Shown: in pieces, positions 8,481 through 15,921 of the stretch
Numbering within the stretch: position 1 is the stretch's first letter
Layout: each line of letters begins with the position of its first letter
Source of the DNA: Hydrogenophaga sp.
GTDB lineage: Bacteria; Pseudomonadota; Gammaproteobacteria; Burkholderiales; Burkholderiaceae_C
DNA: 53,213 nucleotides
Direction: 5' to 3'
Assembly (NCBI GenBank): GCA_011391595.1
Contig: JAABQG010000020.1
Span: forward strand, 1 to 53,213
Made by a program: the position numbers and the translations under genes
Notes under the pieces: model-generated
What the model was told of the DNA's origin: nothing
What the model saw: only the letters and a program-made list of their open reading frames with translations
Database searches by the model: none

Positions 8481-10181
8481 ATGATCCTGTGCAGGTTCAT
8501 CCCCCGGCTGCTGCTCGCAGCCGGCGCCTTCTTTGCCGGCTGCCTGGCGGCGGCAGGACAAGCCGTTCCCCCGACGTCGTCAGCAGGTGGTGCGATGCTG
8601 ATGGCAGTGCGTGCCTGGACGCCAACGGCGGGCGCCGACGATTTTGCTTCCGCCCAGGTCGCGCTGCAGCAGGTCGATCCGCAGACGCTGTCACTTGATC
8701 GGCCCGAGTTCCGGGCTGAACCACGCCAGCCGGTCTGGTACGCGCTGGATCTGGCAGCGGACCCCCAGGTCCAGTCGCTGGTGCTGGAACTCACCCACCC
8801 GTCCATCCGGGCGGCCGATCTTTACCTGCCACAGATCGGAGCCCCCCCGATCATCCTGCGCAGCGGGCGCGACGTGCCCATGCAGGCGCGCGAGAAAGCA
8901 CGCTTTCCTGCCACGCTGCATTTCCCGTCGGGTTCGCAGCCAAGGACGGTCTACCTGCGCCTGAAGGGCACGGTGCCCTTGCGCGGGCAGTTCCTGCTTC
9001 AAGCGAAAAGTGACTGGGAGCGACAGTCGTCTTGGCAACTTGGCGCCATGACCGTCTGCTTTTCCATTGCTGCACTGGCCGCCTTGTACGCACTCTGGTG
9101 CGCGTGGCGTTTGCGCAGCAAGGCCTACGGGCTGTACGCCCTGCTGGCATTGAGCATTGGTGTGACCGGCGTGTTCATTTCGGGCTACGGCGAAACCTGG
9201 GCTTGGCCAATGCTTTCGGACTGGCGCGCGGTCATTTCTTCGGCCATGGCGTGTATCTCGGCGGGTCTGGCTTTGTTGCTGGCGGAGCGCGCCTTTGCGA
9301 TGGAGGTCCGTGCGCCGCGGTTCTCACGGCTGTTGCGGATGATGGGCGTGCTGTGTCCGATGGCGGGCGTTCTCGGAATGGCGTTCGACGTCACGGTTCA
9401 TCAAATGTTGTCGCATGGTGCAGCCGCCGCTGCGATCGCGATGAGCCTGTGCAGCTTCTGCATTGCCTGGCGCACCGACAATCGTGTGGCGGTCTGGTTG
9501 CTGCTGGGGTTTGTGCCGGTGTCACTGGGTGTCGGTGTGACCACGCTGGCGGTGGCCGGCATCATCCCTTTTACGCCATGGGTGCTTATGGCCATGCCAC
9601 TGGGCAGCGCGATCGAGGTGCCGTTCAACCTTTACGGCCTGCACCTGCTTGAACGGCGCCGTGCGCTGGTTCATCGCAGCCGGGCCGAACTGGCCCAGGT
9701 GACCGGACCGGCTGGCGAGACACGGCATGCGATGCTGCGGCGTTTGTCGATTCCCCCGGGTGACCCGACCGCGCCTGAGAGCCGCGGCACCTTGATGTTG
9801 CTGCGTTTCCAGAACCTCGCCCCGGGTTCGGCCCGGCTGCGAGCCCTCGACTCGGTGGATGTCGAACAATTTCTCCACGCGATGATGGAATCGGCCGTGC
9901 GACCGGGGAACCATATTGGGCGCCCATCGTTTCATGAGATCGTCCTGCGAAATCCCCAGCAGGCTTCAGAAGGCGCCGTTCACAGTCTGCTCACCGCGCT
10001 TTTTGCGCAGGCGCTGCGATGTGAGCGCTTTGGCATCGAGCCGCGCGATGCGGCCTTGCGCATTGCCTACGGCCGCCTGGACGATGCCTCCCCGGGAGTC
10101 GATGTGGCGCTGGATCGGCTGGTCAAGGCGCTGGACGCGCCAGCCCAGGCAGGCCTGCGAAAGATGGAGATCAGGCTGTGA
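8481..10181 (+). CDS. 7TMR-DISM membrane protein with degenerate C-terminal GGDEF-like domain
   Basis: The 566-residue product begins with a signal peptide (FAGC at residues 18-21 might be a lipobox). A periplasmic beta-sandwich of the 7TMR-DISM extracellular type follows (about 45-165), then a block of about seven membrane helices (170-395) and a cytoplasmic region (400-566). The last part aligns in pattern with a GGDEF domain: LMLLRFQNL in place of LLLIDLDNF, and GRPSFHEIVL in place of RLGGDEFVLL. The GG(D/E)EF signature and the first metal-binding aspartate are therefore missing, so cyclic-di-GMP synthesis is unlikely. It may act as a receptor that signals by binding or protein contact. 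The GGDEF relation is my pattern reading; the membrane part is clearer. The 174-bp gap upstream holds a possible -10 (TAGAAT at 8431). Confidence 0.75.
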   Translation: MILCRFIPRLLLAAGAFFAGCLAAAGQAVPPTSSAGGAMLMAVRAWTPTAGADDFASAQVALQQVDPQTLSLDRPEFRAEPRQPVWYALDLAADPQVQSLVLELTHPSIRAADLYLPQIGAPPIILRSGRDVPMQAREKARFPATLHFPSGSQPRTVYLRLKGTVPLRGQFLLQAKSDWERQSSWQLGAMTVCFSIAALAALYALWCAWRLRSKAYGLYALLALSIGVTGVFISGYGETWAWPMLSDWRAVISSAMACISAGLALLLAERAFAMEVRAPRFSRLLRMMGVLCPMAGVLGMAFDVTVHQMLSHGAAAAAIAMSLCSFCIAWRTDNRVAVWLLLGFVPVSLGVGVTTLAVAGIIPFTPWVLMAMPLGSAIEVPFNLYGLHLLERRRALVHRSRAELAQVTGPAGETRHAMLRRLSIPPGDPTAPESRGTLMLLRFQNLAPGSARLRALDSVDVEQFLHAMMESAVRPGNHIGRPSFHEIVLRNPQQASEGAVHSLLTALFAQALRCERFGIEPRDAALRIAYGRLDDASPGVDVALDRLVKALDAPAQAGLRKMEIRL

Positions 10182-10196
10182 ATGACCAGCCTTGTA

Positions 10197-10210
10197 TTGC
10201 GATAAATCAA
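10197..10210 (+). promoter_or_regulatory. Possible FNR/ANR-type box upstream of the lipoprotein gene
   Basis: TTGCGATAAATCAA matches 8 of the 10 fixed positions of the FNR/ANR consensus TTGAT-N4-ATCAA. A weak -10 (TAGAGT, 4/6) lies about 22 bases after it, near the class II activation distance. It is 60 bp upstream of the start codon at 10271. Weaker than the site at 28228-28241. Confidence 0.3.
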
Positions 10211-10270
10211 GGGAAATGAATGCAGTCGGCATAGAGTCAAACACGCAAGTCCACTTTAAAGGAGATTGCC

Positions 10271-10744
10271 ATGCGTGTTGATCGAACCCTTGTGACGCTG
10301 GCCGTGACGGCTGCCACGTTCGCTTTGACGGGTTGCTATGTGGTGCCCATGCAGGCTGCCGACGGTACCGTGCAATACCAGCACTATCCCCTGCCACCTG
10401 TCGGAACCCCTGTCCCGCCGCAGGCCACCGGTCCTGCGGCAGCAACTCTGAATGTCAGGCTGTATCCGGCGAATGAAATGGCCACACAGACTGGCATCGT
10501 GTCCGGAACAGTCACCAACATGATGACCGGCAAAGGCCGTTTTCTGGTCAATTACCTCGGCGAAGTGCTGACCGGCGAGGCCACGCGCGTGTCGAACGAG
10601 GAGAAGCGCGGCGTCGCCAGCGCCTTCAGCCCGAAAGGCATGTTCATGTCCTGCGAGTACCAGATGAACACGCCCTTCCAGGGCGCGGGTAGCTGTTCGT
10701 TCTCGAACGGCGCGAAGTACCAGATGCATATCGGCGGCAACTGA
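10271..10744 (+). CDS. Predicted lipoprotein of unknown function
   Basis: This 157-residue protein has a clear lipoprotein signal peptide: a short basic N-terminus, a hydrophobic stretch and a lipobox ending at Cys22 (ALTGC). A Pro-rich linker follows (residues 38-55), then a globular domain of about 100 residues with beta-strand character, containing one Cys (MSCEYQ) and another near the C-terminus (GSCSF) that could form a disulfide in the periplasm. I do not recognise the family. AAAGGAG precedes the ATG. A possible FNR/ANR box lies upstream and a host-attachment-like gene lies 101 bp downstream in the same direction. Confidence 0.85.
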   Translation: MRVDRTLVTLAVTAATFALTGCYVVPMQAADGTVQYQHYPLPPVGTPVPPQATGPAAATLNVRLYPANEMATQTGIVSGTVTNMMTGKGRFLVNYLGEVLTGEATRVSNEEKRGVASAFSPKGMFMSCEYQMNTPFQGAGSCSFSNGAKYQMHIGGN

Positions 10745-10845
10745 GGCGCCTGTTCCGGTCGAAGTCGGTGGATGGCTCCGGGCACTTGGTAGCGTGAAGG
10801 TTGCCCCGGCCTTCCAGGTCAGAAAATTTTTAAATGGAGCATTTC

Positions 10846-11289
10846 ATGCCTAAACCCCTTTGGATTCTGGTGGCCAATGCGTCGGTGGCGCGCTGCTTTG
10901 AGCGCGCCTCGCCCACCGCCTCTCTGGTACTGGTCGCGAATTACCAGCACCCTGAGAGCCGAGCGCATGTGCGCGATCTGCAGACCGATCGAGGCGGCCG
11001 TACCCAGAAGGACGATGCCGGCCGTACCAGCTTTGTGCCCCGCACCGAACCCAAGGAGCGCGAGCGCGCAGAGTTCGCCCGCGAGATCGCCCGTGCGCTG
11101 GAAGCAGGCGTGGTCGAGCACCGTTGCAGCGGCATCGCGCTGTTTGCCTCCAGTCCGTTCCTTGGAGAACTGCAGGCCAACTTGACCGATGGCGCACGCA
11201 AGCTGGTGAATGCCAGCCATGCGCTGGATCTGACATCGTTCGAGGGACGGGAGCTGGAACAGCGCGTCATACGGGCGTTGACGGCCTGA
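10846..11289 (+). CDS. Host attachment / bacterial-archaeal eRF1-like (baeRF) family protein
   Basis: This 147-residue cytoplasmic protein starts MPKPLWILVANASVARCFE, typical of proteins annotated as host attachment protein. They carry an eRF1-domain-like fold, and the name comes from plant-associated bacteria; the true role is unsettled but a link to translation or stalled ribosomes has been proposed for baeRF proteins. The middle is charged (PRTEPKERERAEFAREIARAL) and helical. The ATG at 10846 has GGAG seven bases upstream; an in-frame ATG at 10834 lacks such a site and is less likely. A second eRF1-like gene occurs at 27377. Confidence 0.8.
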   Translation: MPKPLWILVANASVARCFERASPTASLVLVANYQHPESRAHVRDLQTDRGGRTQKDDAGRTSFVPRTEPKERERAEFAREIARALEAGVVEHRCSGIALFASSPFLGELQANLTDGARKLVNASHALDLTSFEGRELEQRVIRALTA

Positions 11290-11377
11290 GCGCGCTCAGG
11301 GGTGGCGACTCGTAGCCGGTCATGGGGTGTCACCCGGTTGACGCCAAGCCCGGTGTTGCCCGCCCACAATCTCGCCC

Positions 11378-13258
11378 ATGATCGAACTTCGTTCCCCCCT
11401 TCAGGCCCAGATTGTTCAGTGGCTCGTCGCCCCGGGCGACACCGTGCGCGCGGGTGATGTGATGGTGATCCTGGAGGCCATGAAGATGGAGCACGAGCTG
11501 CGCGCCACCGGCGATGCCCGCGTGACAGATTTGCTGCTTGCCGCGGGTGACGCCGTGAATGAAGGCGAATTACTCCTGATTTCAGAGCGAATAACGTCAG
11601 ATTCACGCTGGATTAGTGCCGAAATAGCATCAGATCCGCCGCCGCCGGCGCTTCCCGGGCAGCCGCAACAGGACGCGGCGGCCGTCGCGCTGCGCCCTGA
11701 CCTGCAGCGTGTCATCGACCGCCACGCGTTCACGTTCGACGCCAGCCGACCGCAGGCCGTCGCCAAGCGCCACGCGCTGGGCCAACGCACGGCGCGCGAG
11801 AACATCGCTGACCTTTGCGACGACGGCTCCTTCATTGAATACGGCGCGCTGGCGGTGGCCGCGCAACGCAGCCGGCGCAGTGAAGACGACCTGATCCTCA
11901 ACACGCCGGCCGACGGCATGGTGACCGGCATCGGCTCGGTGAACGGTGCGCTGTTCAGTACGGTGCCACCCCCCGAAGGCGCGCCCGACCCCACGCGCGC
12001 CGTCGTCATGGCCTACGACGCCACGGTGCTGGCCGGCACCCAGGGCATGCGCAACCACGCCAAGACCGACCGCATGCTGGGCATTGCGCTCGACCAGAGG
12101 CTGCCCGTGGTGCTGTTCGCCGAAGGCGGGGGCGGCCGGCCGGGCGACACCGACATGCCCATCGTCGCCGGCCTGCATGTCACCACCTTCGCCAGCTATG
12201 CCCGGCTGTCGGGACAGGTGCCGGTGGTCGGCATCGTCAGCGGCCGCTGTTTTGCGGGCAACGCGGCGCTGCTGGGTTGCAGCGACGTGATCATCGCGAC
12301 CCGCGGCAGCAACATCGGCATGGGCGGCCCGGCCATGGTCGAGGGCGGCGGCCTGGGGGTCTTCAAGCCGGAGCAGATCGGCCCCGGCAGCGTGCAGCAC
12401 CGCAATGGGGTGATCGACATCCTGGTGGAGGACGAAGCACGCGCGGTGGCGGCCGCGCGGCACTACCTGTCGTTCTTCCAGGGCCGCACGCGCGTCTGGA
12501 TCACGCCTGATTCGCTGGCACTGCGCGCCGTGGTGCCGGAGAACCGCTTGCGCGTATACGACACCCGCGCGGCCATGGTGGGCCTCGTGGACACCGGCAG
12601 CCTGCTGGAGCTGCGCACAGGCTTCGGCATCGGCATCCACACCGCGCTGGCGCGCATCGAGGGGCGGCCCGTCGGCCTGATGGCGAACAACCCGTTGCAC
12701 CTGGGCGGCGCCATCGACGCCGACGCCGCGGACAAGGCCGCGCGCTTCATGCAGCTTTGCAACGCGCACGGCCTGCCACTTGTCAGCCTGGTCGATACGC
12801 CGGGCTTCATGGTCGGGCCGGACATCGAGGAACAAGCGCAGGTGCGGCATGTGAGCCGGATGTTCGTGACCGCTGGCAGCCTGCGAGTGCCTTACTTCAG
12901 CATCGTGCTGCGCAAGGGCTACGGCTTGGGCGCCATGGGTATGACGGCCGGCGGCTTCCACGCGCCGGTGTTTAACGTCGCCTGGCCCACCGGCGAATTC
13001 GGCGCCATGGGCCTGGAAGGCGCAGTGCGCCTGGGTTACCGCAAGGAGCTCGAAGCCGTGCCCGAAGGTCCGGCGCGCGAGGCATTGTTCGAGAAGCTGC
13101 TCGCGCAGCAGTATGCCAACGGCTCGGCGCTGAACATGGCGGCCACGCTGGAGATCGATGCGGTGATCGACCCCGCTGAGACGCGTGGCTGGCTGGCGCG
13201 GGGGCTCGCCTCCAGCAAGGTGGGTGAGCTTACGGCGCGGTTTGTCGACACCTGGTGA
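11378..13258 (+). CDS. Biotinyl-domain / carboxyltransferase fusion (acyl-CoA carboxylase)
   Basis: A 626-residue protein. Residues 1-68 are a biotinyl (BCCP) domain with EAMKME, Lys36 being the expected biotin attachment site. A low-complexity linker (about 66-100) follows, then a full carboxyltransferase of the acyl-CoA carboxylase beta type, with N-terminal CoA-binding and C-terminal carboxybiotin halves (SNIGMGGPAMVEGGG and NNPLHLGGAIDADAADKAA motifs, both oxyanion Gly-Gly regions present). It should transfer CO2 from biotin to an acyl-CoA. A biotin carboxylase domain is absent from the gene and its neighbours, so a partner encoded elsewhere is needed. The linker DNA is AT-richer than its surroundings and resembles an inserted element. 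The acyl substrate is unknown. Confidence 0.88.
   Translation: MIELRSPLQAQIVQWLVAPGDTVRAGDVMVILEAMKMEHELRATGDARVTDLLLAAGDAVNEGELLLISERITSDSRWISAEIASDPPPPALPGQPQQDAAAVALRPDLQRVIDRHAFTFDASRPQAVAKRHALGQRTARENIADLCDDGSFIEYGALAVAAQRSRRSEDDLILNTPADGMVTGIGSVNGALFSTVPPPEGAPDPTRAVVMAYDATVLAGTQGMRNHAKTDRMLGIALDQRLPVVLFAEGGGGRPGDTDMPIVAGLHVTTFASYARLSGQVPVVGIVSGRCFAGNAALLGCSDVIIATRGSNIGMGGPAMVEGGGLGVFKPEQIGPGSVQHRNGVIDILVEDEARAVAAARHYLSFFQGRTRVWITPDSLALRAVVPENRLRVYDTRAAMVGLVDTGSLLELRTGFGIGIHTALARIEGRPVGLMANNPLHLGGAIDADAADKAARFMQLCNAHGLPLVSLVDTPGFMVGPDIEEQAQVRHVSRMFVTAGSLRVPYFSIVLRKGYGLGAMGMTAGGFHAPVFNVAWPTGEFGAMGLEGAVRLGYRKELEAVPEGPAREALFEKLLAQQYANGSALNMAATLEIDAVIDPAETRGWLARGLASSKVGELTARFVDTW
11570..11636. 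repeat. AT-richer element inside the fusion gene, encoding the interdomain linker
   Basis: About 67 bp between the biotinyl and carboxyltransferase coding parts are visibly AT-richer than the flanks and contain CTCCTGATTT, CGCTGGAT and ATAGCATC. These words recur in the elements near 19790-19825 and 35740-35760. The reading frame stays open and encodes residues about 66-86 (a Ser/Ile-rich linker). Membership in the same repeat family is tentative. Confidence 0.4.
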
Positions 13259-13373
13259 GTGGTGCGGTCGGCCAGCCGGAGCTGGTGCGCGCGAGGAAGG
13301 CCCGTGCTAAGCTGACAGGTCCGATGGCGCGGCCCGCCGGCCAGCGCCCATCTCACTGAACAAGGAGACAACC

Positions 13374-14534
13374 ATGTCCGGCCTGCTGCCTCACGTCGAT
13401 CCCGACGGTCTGCTCGAATTCTCCGTGGTCTACACCGACCGCGCGCTCAACCACATGTCCAAAAGCTTCCAGGGCGTGATGAAGGACATCTCCAGTATCC
13501 TGAAAGAGGTGTATCACGCCCGCTCCGCGGTGCTGGTGCCGGGCAGTGGCACCTTCGGCATGGAAGCCGTGGCGCGCCAGTTCGCCGGCGACAAGAAGGT
13601 ACTGGTGATCCGCAACGGCTGGTTCAGCTTCCGTTGGACACAGATCTTCGATATGGGTCGCATCCCGGCCGAAGCGACTGTGCTCAAGGCGCGGCGCGTC
13701 GGCAGCGGCAAGCAGGCACCCTGGGTGCCCGCGCCGATTGCCGAGGTCGTGGCCGCGATCCGCGAGAAGAAGCCGGACGTGGTCTTCGCGCCGCATGTGG
13801 AAACGGCCAGCGGCATGATCCTGCCCGACGACTACCTGCGTGCCGTGGCCGATGCGGTGCACGAAGTCGGCGGCCTGTTCGTGCTGGACTGCATCGCCTC
13901 GGGTGCGATGTGGGTCAACATGCAGGCCACCGGTGTGGACGTGCTGGTGAGCGCGCCGCAAAAGGGCTGGAGCAGCTCGCCCTGCTGCGCCATGGTCATG
14001 CTCAGCGAGCGCGCCCGCGCGGCCATCGACGCCACCACCAGCACCAGTTTTGCCTGCGACCTGAAAAAGTGGCTGCAGATCATGGAAACCTACGAAGGCG
14101 GCGGCCACGCCTACCATGCCACCATGCCGACCGATGCGCTCACGCGCCTGCGCGAAGTGATGAAGGAGACGCAGGCCTACGGCTTCGACAAGGTGCGCGC
14201 GGAGCAGATCGATCTGGGCGCCAAGGTGCGCGCGCTGTTCGAGAGCCGCGGCATTCCCAGCGTGGCCGCCGAGGGCTTCAAGGCACCCGGCGTGGTGGTC
14301 AGCTACACCGAAGATCCCGAGATCCAGTCCAGCCGCAAGTTCCTCGCCGAAGGCCTTCAGACCGCCGCCGGCGTGCCGCTGCAGTGCGACGAACCCGCCG
14401 ATTTCATGAGCTTCCGCATCGGCCTGTTCGGGCTGGAGAAGTGGCACCACGTGGACCGCACGGTGGGACAACTTGCCGGCGCGCTGGACCGGCTGGGCAT
14501 CGGCCAGGCTGAAAAGGTCGCCGTGGCGGCTTGA
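13374..14534 (+). CDS. Class V PLP-dependent aminotransferase
   Basis: This 386-residue fold-type I enzyme has the expected PLP lysine at residue 197 (SAPQKGWSSSP), the pyridine-contacting aspartate at about 172 (VLDCIAS) and an N-terminal phosphate-binding region GSGTFGMEA near 58. The sequence fits the alanine-glyoxylate / serine-pyruvate / 2-aminoethylphosphonate-pyruvate group; the amino donor cannot be decided. The start follows AAGGAGACAACC. It is 115 bp after the carboxyltransferase fusion on the same strand, and a strong terminator follows the stop codon, so this gene ends the transcript. A glyoxylate role would suit the glycolate oxidase gene nearby, but that is inference. Confidence 0.88.
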   Translation: MSGLLPHVDPDGLLEFSVVYTDRALNHMSKSFQGVMKDISSILKEVYHARSAVLVPGSGTFGMEAVARQFAGDKKVLVIRNGWFSFRWTQIFDMGRIPAEATVLKARRVGSGKQAPWVPAPIAEVVAAIREKKPDVVFAPHVETASGMILPDDYLRAVADAVHEVGGLFVLDCIASGAMWVNMQATGVDVLVSAPQKGWSSSPCCAMVMLSERARAAIDATTSTSFACDLKKWLQIMETYEGGGHAYHATMPTDALTRLREVMKETQAYGFDKVRAEQIDLGAKVRALFESRGIPSVAAEGFKAPGVVVSYTEDPEIQSSRKFLAEGLQTAAGVPLQCDEPADFMSFRIGLFGLEKWHHVDRTVGQLAGALDRLGIGQAEKVAVAA

Positions 14535-14554
14535 TCTGGATCGCTTCAACCTGG

Positions 14555-14577
14555 GCCTCCTTCGTGGAGGCTTTTTT
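14555..14577 (+). terminator. Rho-independent terminator after the class V aminotransferase
   Basis: GCCTCC (14555-14560), a five-base loop TTCGT, GGAGGC (14566-14571) and then six T residues form a textbook intrinsic terminator, 20 bp past the aminotransferase stop codon. Confidence 0.9.
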
Positions 14578-14710
14578 CATTCAGGAGTCGTCGGTCCTCA
14601 GTCCACGGCGAACCTGTGTTTCCACGTCACGACCGCCGCGCCATCCTGCGTCGCAACCGGGTCTGACTTTCTGCCCGGCCAGCAGGCGCCCGCCTGAGCG
14701 CGCCGCGGTT

Positions 14711-15436
14711 TCAGAGCATCCGCGTCACCAGCGGAATCAGCAACGACGCCAGCACCACCTGCAGCCCCAGCGCCAGCGCAGCCCAGGCGCCGGCATCGGC
14801 GTTGACCTGCAGGGCGCGCGCAGCGCCGATGCCGTGCGCGGCGGTGCCCAGGGCGAAGCCGCGCGCCATCCAGCCGGTGGCGTCGGTGTCGATGCGCAGG
14901 GCGTCAAACAGGTACTTGCCAGACAACGCCCCGACCATCCCGGTCACCACGGCGAAAACGGCCGCCAGCGCCGGAATCCCGCCGATCTTTTCGGCCACGC
15001 CCATGGCGACTGGCGCGGTCACTGATTTGGGCGCAAGCGACAACACGATCTCGACTGGCAGACCGAGCGCCCAGGCCAGACCGACCGCGCTGCCTGCCGC
15101 CGCTGTCCCGCCGATCAAGGAGGCCAGCAGGAATCGTCCCCAGCGTGCCCGCAGGGCGATACGTCGTTGCCACAGCGGCCAGGCCAGCGCCACCACGGCC
15201 GGGCCCAGCAGGAAGTGGATGAACTGCGCACCGGAAAAGTAGGTGGGATAGGCGGTGCCCGTGGCCGTCAACCCTGCCGCCAGCGTCACGACCGACCACA
15301 GCACCGGATTGGCCCAGGGTGCCTGGTCCATGCGTGCGTAGAACGCCTGTGCCAGCACGTACACGACCAGCGTAGCCGTCAGGCCGAACAGGGGCGTGGA
15401 CGAGAGGTAGACCCAGAGCTGCACGAAGTCGGTCAT
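14711..15436 (-). CDS. lrgB: LrgB/CidB family membrane protein
   Basis: A 241-residue protein with about seven hydrophobic segments and the LrgB signature region SLAPKSVTAPVAMGVAEKIGG, followed by GTAAHGIGAARAL. LrgB partners with LrgA as a holin/antiholin-like pair; homologues have also been linked to pyruvate or glycolate export (PlgG in plants). Its ATG overlaps the lrgA stop by four bases (ATGA), so the two are translationally coupled. Since glcD (glycolate oxidase) lies just upstream in the same direction, a glycolate-related transport role deserves thought. Confidence 0.93.
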   Translation of the reverse strand: MTDFVQLWVYLSSTPLFGLTATLVVYVLAQAFYARMDQAPWANPVLWSVVTLAAGLTATGTAYPTYFSGAQFIHFLLGPAVVALAWPLWQRRIALRARWGRFLLASLIGGTAAAGSAVGLAWALGLPVEIVLSLAPKSVTAPVAMGVAEKIGGIPALAAVFAVVTGMVGALSGKYLFDALRIDTDATGWMARGFALGTAAHGIGAARALQVNADAGAWAALALGLQVVLASLLIPLVTRML

Positions 15437-15816
15437 GCCGCGTCCCTCTCACCGGCCGCCAAACCGGCGTCAGGCCTGTCACCGGGCATCAGTGCGCGCA
15501 GCACCAGCGCTGTCACGCCTAGGCCCACCCAGGTCGACAGTACGATGACCACGGCCATGCGCAGGCCATACTGGCCTAGCAGCCCGAGGTGGGTCATCAC
15601 GCCCACGCCCACCGGGACGAACAGCAGCGACAGGTGCGCCAGCAGGAACTCGGCCACGGCCGCCACGCTGTCGCGCACCAGCGACCAGCGCAAGGCGACC
15701 AGCAGCAGCACCATGCCGACCACCGGGCCCGGAAAGGGCAGCTTCAACAGACGCGCCAGCGCTTCCCCTGCCGACTGCAGGACCAGCAACCAGGCGAATC
15801 CCTGCAATGCTTTCAT
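15433..15816 (-). CDS. lrgA: LrgA/CidA family holin-like membrane protein
   Basis: A 127-residue protein with four hydrophobic helices and the family core KLPFPGPVVGMVLLL near residue 25-40, as in CidA/LrgA. The ATG at 15816 (MKALQGFAWL) matches the family start; a longer frame to 15861 would add an unrelated basic peptide and run into the repeat at 15843. A clear ribosome-binding site is not seen. It is the first gene of the lrgAB pair, 105 bp downstream of glcD with a 72-bp GC-rich repeat in between. Confidence 0.88.
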   Translation of the reverse strand: MKALQGFAWLLVLQSAGEALARLLKLPFPGPVVGMVLLLVALRWSLVRDSVAAVAEFLLAHLSLLFVPVGVGVMTHLGLLGQYGLRMAVVIVLSTWVGLGVTALVLRALMPGDRPDAGLAAGERDAA

Positions 15817-15842
15817 GGTGTGATGATCAGGTCGGACGCAGC

Positions 15843-15914
15843 GCCGGGCCGCCCCAAGCAAGGCCAGCTCCCTCGTGGGGCAGTGACCCAGATGAAATGG
15901 GGGAACGTGGGGGC
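15843..15914 (+). repeat. 72-bp GC-rich intergenic repeat, copy A
   Basis: Starts GCCGGGCCGCCCCAAG, has a central CCCTCGTGGGGCAG inverted repeat and ends CGTGGGGGC. It shares head, centre, tail and exact 72-bp length with the copies at 18421 and 26811. It lies between glcD and lrgA, both on the minus strand, so its transcript would be read as the complement. Confidence 0.85.
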
Positions 15915-15921
15915 AACATTC

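Noticed and set aside
11338..11370. TTGACG and CACAAT before the carboxyltransferase fusion gene
   Set aside because: Spacing is 21 bp, too long for a sigma70 promoter.
14535..14710. Possible small gene between the aminotransferase and lrgB
   Set aside because: The open frames there run through the terminator and show no ribosome site or recognisable protein.
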